From: G963663315 sp965214205
GTDB taxonomy: Bacteria; Pseudomonadota; Gammaproteobacteria; Arenicellales; Poriferihabitantaceae
Assembly: GCA_965214205.1 (NCBI GenBank)
Contig: OZ243941.1
Location: forward strand, 1,922,001-1,986,000
DNA length: 64,000 nt
Reading direction: 5' to 3'
Shown: in pieces, positions 35,055 through 43,400 of the stretch
How positions within the stretch are numbered: the first letter of the stretch is position 1
Layout of the letters: the number at the start of each line of letters is the position of its first letter
Program-made: the position numbers and the translations under genes
Notes under the pieces: model-generated
What the model was told of the DNA's origin: nothing
The model's database searches: none
Seen by the model: only the letters and a program-made list of their open reading frames with translations

Positions 35055-37727
35055 ATGCCTGACTCTGACCATAAACCGGATATTGATGCCATCGAGACCA
35101 ACGAATGGCTGGATGCCCTGAACTCTGTTATCCAGGCGGACGGTCATGAGCGCGCGCATTTCCTGATCGAATCCCTGATAGACCATGCCAGGAGAACGGG
35201 AATCCATATTCCCTATCGAGCCAATACCGCTTACCTGAACACCATCCCCGCGGATCAGGAGCAACCGAGTCCGGGCGACCATGGACTGGAGAGACGAATC
35301 CGGGCGTTGATTCGCTGGAATGCGATGGCTATGGTCATCCGGGCCAATCGAATCTCCACTGAGCTGGGTGGTCATATTGCCAGTTTCGCATCTGCGGCAA
35401 CCCTGTACGATGTCGGTTTCAATCACTTCTGGCGTGCCAGTACTCCTGAGCAGCTGGGTGACATGATCTTCATTCAGGGACATTCCGCTCCCGGAATTTA
35501 TGCAAGAGCCTATCTCGAAGGACGCCTGAACAAGGAGGATCTCCGGTTGTTTCGCCAGGAGGTCGATGGTTGTGGACTGTCCTCTTACCCTCACCCGTGG
35601 CTGATGCCTGATTTCTGGCAATTCCCCACGGTTTCTATGGGACTCGGGCCGATCATGGCGATTTATCAGGCCAGATTCATGAAATACCTGCATAATCGCG
35701 GTTTGATTGATGCCGGTGACCGGAAAATCTGGGTGTTTCTGGGGGATGGGGAAATGGATGAACCCGAATCAATGGGAGCGCTGGCTATCGCAGGCCGTGA
35801 AAAACTGGATAATCTAATCTTCGTGGTAAATTGCAATCTGCAAAGACTGGATGGCCCGGTGCGGGGAAACGGCAAGATCATTCAGGAACTGGAAGGCGAT
35901 TTCCGCGGTTCAGGCTGGAATGTCATCAAACTGATCTGGGGCGGATACTGGGACAAACTGCTGAGGCGCGATGACAAGGGATTGCTGAAACAGCGTATGG
36001 AAGAGGCTGTGGATGGTGAATACCAGGCATTCAAGGCCAATGACGGAGCGTATGTCCGGGAAAAGTTCTTCGGCAAAAACCCGGAGTTAAAAGCCATGGT
36101 CGCCAACATGACCGACGAGGATATCTGGCGCTTGAATCGGGGCGGTCACGACCCGCACAAAATCTATGCGGCCTACCATGCAGCCACTCATCATACTGGC
36201 CAACCCACGGTGATACTGGCGAAAACCGTAAAAGGTTATGGCATGGGTGAAGCGGGAGAGGGCCAGAATACCACGCATCAGCAGAAGAAGATGGGAGAGG
36301 AGGCGCTGCTGGCGTTCCGGGATCGATTCAATATTCCGTTGACTGACGAGGAGGTCGCCAAAGCGCCTTTTTATCGTCCTGAAAGAGATTCCCCGGAGGT
36401 GCGCTATATTCTGGAACGCAGGCAACAACTGGGCGGCTTCCTGCCAGCCCGCAGAAGTGTATGCGTTCCTGCGTTCAAGTTCCCGAAGGCAGACATTTTC
36501 GAGTCCCAGTTTGCCGGCACGGGCGAGCGTAAGATTTCGACCACCATGGCTTTTGTCAGAATCCTGTCCGCATTGGTCAGAGACAAGGAACTGAAGGATT
36601 ACATCGTACCGATCATCCCGGATGAATCCCGCACATTCGGCATGGAGGGTATGTTCAGGCAACTCGGCATCTACTCCCCGGAAGGACAGTTGTATGAGCC
36701 GGTTGATTCCGATCAATTGATGTTCTACCGTGAAGACAAGACCGGCCAGGTGCTCCAGGAAGGCATCAATGAAGCGGGCGCGATGTCGTCATGGATTGCC
36801 GCTGGCACCTCCTACAGCAATCATGACCTGTTCACCATTCCATTTTATATTCTCTACTCGATGTTCGGATTCCAGCGCATTGGCGATCTGTGCTGGGCCG
36901 CTGGAGACAGTCGCGCGCGCGGGTTCATCATGGGGGGTACTGCTGGCAGAACTACGCTGGCTGGCGAGGGGCTACAGCACCAGGACGGACACAGCCTGAT
37001 TCTGGCATCCACGGTTCCGAACTGTGTTTCCTACGACCCCGCCTACTGCTATGAACTGGCCGTGATCATCTATGACGGACTGCGTCGAATGTATCAAAAG
37101 CAGGAAAGTGTTTATTATTACATTACAGTGATGAATGAAAATTACTCTCATCCTGCAATGCCCGAAAACGCCGAAGAAGGCATTTTGAAGGGAATGTATC
37201 TGCTCAAACGCACTGGAAGCAAGGACAATGTGCACAAGGTACAGTTGTTGGGCGGCGGCGCCATCGTGCGGGAGATTGAGGCGGCGGCTGTATTGCTGGA
37301 CGAGGAGTATGGCATTAGCGCCGATATCTGGAGTGTGACCAGTTTTAACGAGTTAGCCCGGGACGGACACGATGTGCAGCGACAAAACCGATTGCGCACG
37401 ACCGATACGCCGCGACAGAGCTATGTGGAGATATGTCTGGGCAATACCGAAGGACCGGTTATCGCGGCCACCGACTACATTCGACTGTATGCCGAACAGA
37501 TCAGGGCGTTTGTCCCCAACCATTATCATGTGCTGGGCACCGATGGGTATGGTCGCAGTGATACCCGGGAGAAGCTACGCGAATTCTTCGAGGTAGACCG
37601 CAGACATATCACGCATACGGCGTTGAAGGCGTTATCTGATATGGAGTCGTTCCCGCTGGAAGAGCTGGAAAAAGCGCGTCAGAAGCTGGGCATAGACACA
37701 GACAAACCGAACCCGATTACGGTATGA
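35055..37727 (+). CDS. aceE: Pyruvate dehydrogenase E1 component (homodimeric type)
   Basis: Decarboxylates pyruvate with thiamine diphosphate and reductively acetylates the E2 lipoyl group. The 890-residue length is that of homodimeric AceE. Motifs include the N-terminal DIDAIETNEWLDALNSVIQ, the TPP/Mg motif GDGEMDEPESMGALAIAGREKLDNLIFVVNCNLQRLDGPVRGN, and the pyrimidine-binding region with the activating Glu (LQEGINEAGAMSSWIAAGT). The C-terminal domain ends FFEVDRRHITHTALKAL. It is first in an aceE-aceF-lpdA operon, divergent from rpsF, and its stop overlaps the aceF ATG by four bases. No PdhR regulator is adjacent. Confidence 0.97.
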   Translation: MPDSDHKPDIDAIETNEWLDALNSVIQADGHERAHFLIESLIDHARRTGIHIPYRANTAYLNTIPADQEQPSPGDHGLERRIRALIRWNAMAMVIRANRISTELGGHIASFASAATLYDVGFNHFWRASTPEQLGDMIFIQGHSAPGIYARAYLEGRLNKEDLRLFRQEVDGCGLSSYPHPWLMPDFWQFPTVSMGLGPIMAIYQARFMKYLHNRGLIDAGDRKIWVFLGDGEMDEPESMGALAIAGREKLDNLIFVVNCNLQRLDGPVRGNGKIIQELEGDFRGSGWNVIKLIWGGYWDKLLRRDDKGLLKQRMEEAVDGEYQAFKANDGAYVREKFFGKNPELKAMVANMTDEDIWRLNRGGHDPHKIYAAYHAATHHTGQPTVILAKTVKGYGMGEAGEGQNTTHQQKKMGEEALLAFRDRFNIPLTDEEVAKAPFYRPERDSPEVRYILERRQQLGGFLPARRSVCVPAFKFPKADIFESQFAGTGERKISTTMAFVRILSALVRDKELKDYIVPIIPDESRTFGMEGMFRQLGIYSPEGQLYEPVDSDQLMFYREDKTGQVLQEGINEAGAMSSWIAAGTSYSNHDLFTIPFYILYSMFGFQRIGDLCWAAGDSRARGFIMGGTAGRTTLAGEGLQHQDGHSLILASTVPNCVSYDPAYCYELAVIIYDGLRRMYQKQESVYYYITVMNENYSHPAMPENAEEGILKGMYLLKRTGSKDNVHKVQLLGGGAIVREIEAAAVLLDEEYGISADIWSVTSFNELARDGHDVQRQNRLRTTDTPRQSYVEICLGNTEGPVIAATDYIRLYAEQIRAFVPNHYHVLGTDGYGRSDTREKLREFFEVDRRHITHTALKALSDMESFPLEELEKARQKLGIDTDKPNPITV

Positions 37728-38986
37728 CGAAAATGACGCAGGTCACAATCCCCGATATTGGTGATTTCGATGAAGTCGAGGTCATAGAGGTGCTGATTGG
37801 TGTCGGTGACACAATCGCCGTTGAAGACCCGGTCATCACGCTGGAAAGCGACAAGGCTACGATGGAGATTCCGAGTCCGGTTGGAGGCGTGGTGAAGAGT
37901 ATCGAGGTTGCAATCGGCGACCGGGTCCGTGAAGGAGCGCTGGTAGCGGAGATCACGCAGGCGCAGACCGCCGATCCATCAAACCATAGCGAGCGGGAAT
38001 CCACAGATCCACAACCCGACCCAGTCACTCCCCCCGCCAAATCCAATCCCTCCCCCCTTGAGGGGGAGTCCAATCCCTCCCCCCTCCCCCATGCCAGCCC
38101 CGGTATTCGACGCTTCGCCCGCGAACTGGGAGCCGACTTAACCCGGGTCGCTGGCAGCGGACCGAAAGGCAGGATTCTGAAGGAAGATGTGAAAACCTGG
38201 ATCAAGCAACAACTGGCGAGTCCCCGACCAACGGAACAACAGACAGGGGGCGACATTCCAGCAATACCGGAAATTGATTTTTCTGAATTTGGCGAGGTCG
38301 AAACCGTCCACTTGACCCGCATCAAGAAATTATCCGGACCCCACCTGCAACGAGCGTGGCTGAATATACCCCATGTCACCCACCATGACGAAGCTGACAT
38401 TACCGAGTTGGAGGTGTTCCGACAATCGCTGAAAGCGGAAGCTGAAAGCAAAGGATTCCGCGTCACCCTGCTTTCGTTCGTTATCAAGGCCCTGGTCGGA
38501 GCCTTGAAAGAATACCCGAACTTCAATGCTTCACTGGCGCCCGACAGGGAACAGTTGATATTGAAGCGATATTTCAATGTTGGCATCGCGATAGATACGC
38601 CGGATGGATTGGTGGTTCCGGTCATTCGCAATGCAGACCGGAAAAGCATTTTTGATCTGGCGCAGGAGCTTGCGGACTTGAGCGAACGGGCGCGCAATAA
38701 CAGGCTCCGAGCGGATGATCTGAAAGGCGGATGTATCAGTATCTCGAGCCTGGGAGGGATTGGCGGTATCGCGTTTACTCCCATCGTCAATGCGCCGGAA
38801 GTAGCCATTCTGGGAATCTCTCGCGCCAGAACGATGCCTGTCTGGGAGGGTCAGGAATTTGTTCCCAGACTGCTGTTGCCACTGAGCCTGTCGTATGACC
38901 ATCGGGTAGTGGACGGCGCCGAAGCGGCACGGTTCGTCGCTTGCCTGACTCAATCATTTGCCGATGTCCGGCGCCTGTCTCTGTAA
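37724..38986 (+). CDS. aceF: Dihydrolipoamide acetyltransferase (pyruvate dehydrogenase E2)
   Basis: The E2 core transfers the acetyl group from lipoamide to CoA. Only one lipoyl domain is present (about residues 4-80, with lipoyl lysine in LESDKATMEIPSP), while E. coli AceF has three; the total is 420 residues. A Pro/Ser-rich linker, which contains a 27-bp DNA repeat, leads to the E3/E1-binding domain (GIRRFARELGADLTRVAGSGPKGRILKEDVKTW, residues about 125-165) and then the catalytic domain with active-site DHRVVDGAEAARF. The start overlaps aceE (ATGA). Enzyme motifs are complete. Confidence 0.96.
   Translation: MTKMTQVTIPDIGDFDEVEVIEVLIGVGDTIAVEDPVITLESDKATMEIPSPVGGVVKSIEVAIGDRVREGALVAEITQAQTADPSNHSERESTDPQPDPVTPPAKSNPSPLEGESNPSPLPHASPGIRRFARELGADLTRVAGSGPKGRILKEDVKTWIKQQLASPRPTEQQTGGDIPAIPEIDFSEFGEVETVHLTRIKKLSGPHLQRAWLNIPHVTHHDEADITELEVFRQSLKAEAESKGFRVTLLSFVIKALVGALKEYPNFNASLAPDREQLILKRYFNVGIAIDTPDGLVVPVIRNADRKSIFDLAQELADLSERARNNRLRADDLKGGCISISSLGGIGGIAFTPIVNAPEVAILGISRARTMPVWEGQEFVPRLLLPLSLSYDHRVVDGAEAARFVACLTQSFADVRRLSL
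38042..38084 (+). repeat. 27-bp in-frame direct repeat with hairpin inside the aceF linker
   Basis: TCCAATCCCTCCCCCC occurs at 38042-38057 and again at 38069-38084, a period of 27 bases or nine codons (SNPSPLEGE then SNPSPLPHA). Within the first unit CTCCCCC-CTTGA-GGGGGAG forms a 7-bp hairpin. The composition differs sharply from the surrounding coding DNA. The hairpin resembles the GGGAGGGT-CTTGT-ACCCTCCC element at 45680-45700 and looks like a mobile palindromic unit tolerated in a flexible linker. Confidence 0.6.
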
Positions 38987-38994
38987 CGGATAAT

Positions 38995-40410
38995 ATGTCG
39001 GCAGAGCGTCACACTCAACTGCTTGTACTCGGCTCAGGGCCGGGCGGCTACACCGCCGCATTTCGGGCGGCAGACCTCGGACTGGAGGTTCTGTTAATCG
39101 AACGCTATCCGTGTCTGGGCGGAGTCTGCCTGAACGTTGGCTGCATCCCTTCCAAGGCGCTGTTGCATGTCGCGAAAGTCATCTCGGAGGCCTCGGAGGC
39201 GAGCGCGGTCGGGCTGACTTATCCGCCTCCAGAGATTGATCTGCAACAAACACTCCAGTGGAAAAACGGCATCGTCCGCCAACTGACTCAGGGGTTGGCG
39301 GGACTGGCCAAAAAGCGTGCGGTCACCATCGTACAGGGCATCGGGAAATTTACCGGGCCGAACAAGGTGGAAGTCGAATCCAACGGCAAGACCGAATCCA
39401 TATCATTTGATCAGGCGATTATTGCAGTCGGTTCACAAGCGATCGAAATTCCGGGGTTCCCGGTCGAAGATGAACGGGTGATGGATTCAACCGACGCCCT
39501 GGAGCTTGCCGACATCCCGCAAAAACTGCTGGTCATCGGCGGTGGCATCATCGGGCTTGAGATGGCGACAGTCTACCACTCACTCGGCAGCCGAGTCAGT
39601 ATTGTTGAAATGACAGATGGATTAATGGCTGGCGCCGATGCGGACCTGGTCAGGCCGTTGCTGAAAAGAATCAGGAAACAGTACGAGCATATCTGGCTGA
39701 ATACCCGGGTTACCCGCCTTGCGCCACTCAAAAATGGAATCAAGGTTCATTTAGAGGGAAAAGATGCCCCAAAGAACAGGATGTTCGACCGGGTCCTGGT
39801 TGCAGTGGGGCGCACCCCCAATGGCAACCGGATCAACGCACAATCGTCTGGCATAACGGTTGACCAACACGGGTTCATCCCGGTGGACCGACAACAACGA
39901 ACCTCGGTTCCCCATATCTTTGCGATTGGCGATGTCGTTGGACAACCGATGCTGGCCCACAAGGCGGTTCACGAAGGCAAGGTCGCGGCTGAGGTTGCGG
40001 CTGGCATGAAAAGCGGGTTTGACGCTCGTGTTATTCCGTGCGTCGCCTACACGGACCCGGAGGTTGCCTGGGCCGGAGTCACGGAATCCGAGGCAAAAGC
40101 CAACGGGCTGGAATATGGCAAAGGTGTTTTCCCCTGGGCCGCCAGTGGCCGTTCCCTGTCTCAGGGGCGCAGCGAAGGATTGACCAAACTGTTATTTGAC
40201 AAGACGACGGAACATATCATTGGCGCGGGTATTACCGGCAGCAACGCCGGGGATTTGATTGCCGAAGCAGTGCTCGCGATAGAAATGAACGCCGATGCCC
40301 GTGACATCGGGTTATCCATCCATCCCCACCCCACCCTGGCCGAGACCCTCGGTTTTGCCGCCGAAGCATTCGAAGGAACGATCACCGATTTGTACATACC
40401 AAAGAAATAA
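38995..40410 (+). CDS. lpdA: Dihydrolipoamide dehydrogenase (E3)
   Basis: FAD flavoprotein that reoxidises dihydrolipoamide with NAD. The ATG at 38995 gives 471 residues; a longer frame from 38941 overlaps aceF and is not supported. FAD motif LLVLGSGPGGYTAAFRAADLG, the redox disulfide GGVCLNVGCIPSKALLH, the NAD motif LLVIGGGIIGLEMATVYHSLG, the second FAD site FAIGDVVGQPMLAHKAVHEG and the active-site HPHPTLAE are intact. It is the last gene of the operon. Possible sharing with other 2-oxoacid dehydrogenases or a glycine cleavage system cannot be judged here. Confidence 0.96.
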   Translation: MSAERHTQLLVLGSGPGGYTAAFRAADLGLEVLLIERYPCLGGVCLNVGCIPSKALLHVAKVISEASEASAVGLTYPPPEIDLQQTLQWKNGIVRQLTQGLAGLAKKRAVTIVQGIGKFTGPNKVEVESNGKTESISFDQAIIAVGSQAIEIPGFPVEDERVMDSTDALELADIPQKLLVIGGGIIGLEMATVYHSLGSRVSIVEMTDGLMAGADADLVRPLLKRIRKQYEHIWLNTRVTRLAPLKNGIKVHLEGKDAPKNRMFDRVLVAVGRTPNGNRINAQSSGITVDQHGFIPVDRQQRTSVPHIFAIGDVVGQPMLAHKAVHEGKVAAEVAAGMKSGFDARVIPCVAYTDPEVAWAGVTESEAKANGLEYGKGVFPWAASGRSLSQGRSEGLTKLLFDKTTEHIIGAGITGSNAGDLIAEAVLAIEMNADARDIGLSIHPHPTLAETLGFAAEAFEGTITDLYIPKK

Positions 40411-40432
40411 AATCACCACCCCCAATCACCCC

Positions 40433-43400
40433 TCACCACCGAATCCCCACCTCTACTCCAACAAACTGTGTCGGTTCATTCTCATCGGTCTCCCGGTGCG
40501 TGGCCTGAACATCCAGCGTGAAGTTCAATGCCTGACCGGTGGTATACACCGGTTGCAGTCGCCAGCCAAGCGTATATTCATGCGTACTATCCGTGATCCC
40601 CATGTCCAGATACGGACTGCCCGTGAATCTTCCCGATAACATAGAGAAACCATACGCCGCTTGTGCATGCCAGCGACTCTCGGATTCACTGCCCGTACGT
40701 TCACTGATGGATTGTTCCGCAAACAAGGCATCGAGTCCGCCGGTTGACTGTCCGCCCCAATCCTGACCAATGGTCAGAGACAGTCCCCGTTGGCTGTCGG
40801 GTTGTGGATCAAACACAAACGATGCCCCATATCCCCGATCTTTGAGATCATCTGAATCATGCGAGACCAGGGTACGTCCCGACAGATCAAGAGATAACCC
40901 GAGACTTGTATCATTCCATGCAATACCACCCCCGACCTCTATACCCGTTCCGGTCTCTGCATCGCCGCCATCCTGCCTTATACCGACTTCCAGACGGGGC
41001 GTAAGTTGACCGTTTTCCAGATCCTTCTTCCAGCTACTCTCCAGTCCAGCCCGAATACGGGTCGTGCTGGCACTGGAGGCCGCCAGTTCATGGGTCTTGT
41101 CTGACTCGGTACGAGACCATAAGGCATCTGCAGTCAGCGCCAGACTGAGTCCGCTCTCTCTGGCAGGTAACAAATCTCCACGCAATCCCATAGCCGCCAT
41201 ACTCCAGGAAATGTCAGAAGAGATGGCATCGCCCAGTTCCGGTTGTAGGGTCACTTCTCCACTGCCCTGTCCGAGTGTGCCCCATAGCTGGATACGATCC
41301 GATGCTTGCAGGGAGGCATACGGTGTAATCGCGGTCAGGGAGGCTTCTACTTCTCCATCGCCTTCGCGTACCGCACCATTACACAGCACTTGTCTGGCCT
41401 GTGCAGGCATCGCCTGATCACACATTTGTTCAGGAACCCGGTTGCTGGTATCGGTATCGGTATAGCTGCCTTCTCCATCACTTTGTATCAGGGTCAGTCC
41501 AACCAGCCAGTTGTCTTTGGCGTAGTCTGTGCCGAGTAATGCAGTGGTGGTCTCTCCGTCCAGTGAGAAGGCGCCTTCTCGTCCATCGAAGTGACCTTGC
41601 GTGGCTCGTCCCCAGAAGGAGACACTGCCGCCTTGCGCGTCTTTCTCACTGGTTGCCGTAAAGGAGCTGTTCAGTAAGGCTTCTCGTACTGTCATATCAT
41701 AAGACTGGCTCTGTGTGCCGCCGAAGTGATGCCGGTCATGTACCTGTTCGGTGGAGGGACCGGAGTCGTAATCAAACGAATGGGTACGGGTATGGGAGCG
41801 GATAGATTCTGATGGACCGCTACCCAGCGTAAAGGCTTGTCCGGCTACTGTGCCTTGCATTCCGGCGGCACGGCGGTCTGCGATGCGGTCAGAGAGTCCA
41901 TCAATGGCTTGTTGGGCAATCGTGCGACCGAATCGGCTGAGCCACGCCGCCGGCATCGGGTCCGAGTTGGTAATGGTGCCCACCGCAACCCCGTCCGCAA
42001 TCGACACCGACACACCGGGCGGGCCGTTCACGCCGGCATCGAACAGCACCATCTCGAAGGTCTCCGGATCCTCGTCATGGCTGTCGTTGTATAGGGGGAC
42101 ATGGATCTGCGTCTCGGTCTGGCCCGGTTGGAACCGGGCCCGCAGTTGCCAGGACCGCTGCCACGCCAGATAGTCCTGGCCCGCCACGGCCGAGACCGGG
42201 GTCGAATCCCGTGTCGCATAGTAGACATGGACCGGCCAGGCCACCTTCTCGCTCAGCGTCACCTTGAAATACCCGTTGCGCTGGTTCTCCTTCATGGTGG
42301 CATCGGCAATCGAGAGCGTCGGTCCCGAGGCCGCCGCATCATTGTCAGATACCGCCACCAGAGCGCTATCATCCGGTGGCGCTGCCACCAGGTAACCCGT
42401 GCCGGTATCTATGGTGGCGGTGATGGAGCCGTCCGGCTCGTCCGCGCCGTCGTCCACCGTGGCGACCTCGAAGGTCAAGCTACCCGTGACCGGGACGGTG
42501 ACCGTCCGTGATCCGGTCTCGCCCGAGGCGGCGAAGTCGCCGCTCTGGGCAACGCTCAAGGTCACATCAAGCGGTGCCGCCGGCACCGGGCTCGCCGAGA
42601 CCGTGAACGAGGCCGAACTGCCTTCCGTCACCCCGCTGCCGGCGGCGATGCTGACTGTCGGCTCGTCATTGTCGCGCACCGCCACCGCGGCGCTGCCCTT
42701 GCCCGTAGCCACGGTATAGCCCGTGCCCGTGCCGAGGGTGACGGACACCGAGCCGTCGGCCTCGTCCGCTGCATCGTCCATCGTGGCCACCGAGAGGTCG
42801 GTGCTGGTTGTCCCTGCTGTCAGCGTCACCGTCCGGCTGCCGGCGCCCGGCGCCGCCAGATACTCGCCGCTCTGGGCGACGGTCCAGGCAATCGTCAGGT
42901 CGGTGGCCGGGACCGGGTCGGCCGTGACGGTGAAGGTGGCATTGCCGCCCTCGTCCACGGCGGAGCCCGCCGATAGACTGAGGTCGGGCGTGGCGGGTGT
43001 TACCGGCTGGACCTCAGCCTGTTCCGGCTGTTCCTCCTGCGGCGGGTTCGCCAGGCATTCCAGCGCCGGCGCCACCGGCGCCCAGCGCTTGAGGCCGCGA
43101 TCCGCCTGCGCCTGCGCCTCGGCGATGGTCATCGGGTTGCTGCTCCAGGCGTTGCTCTCCCCGAAGGCGGCCAGCACCCGGCTCCAGCGCTCGACATGGC
43201 CCGAAGTCCGCCAGGTCTCGGTCGCAGCCAGCTGGGCGTCGGCCAGCAGGGCGTCGGAGACGCAGGACGGGGTCTCGTCCTGCGTAAGCCCGGCCCGCTC
43301 GGCCTCGGCCTGCTGGGGCGAGCTCTGGCCGGCTTGTATGACCTTGACCAGCCATCTCATCTCCCAGTCGCGCACATGTTCCAGACCGCCCCAGCGGAGT

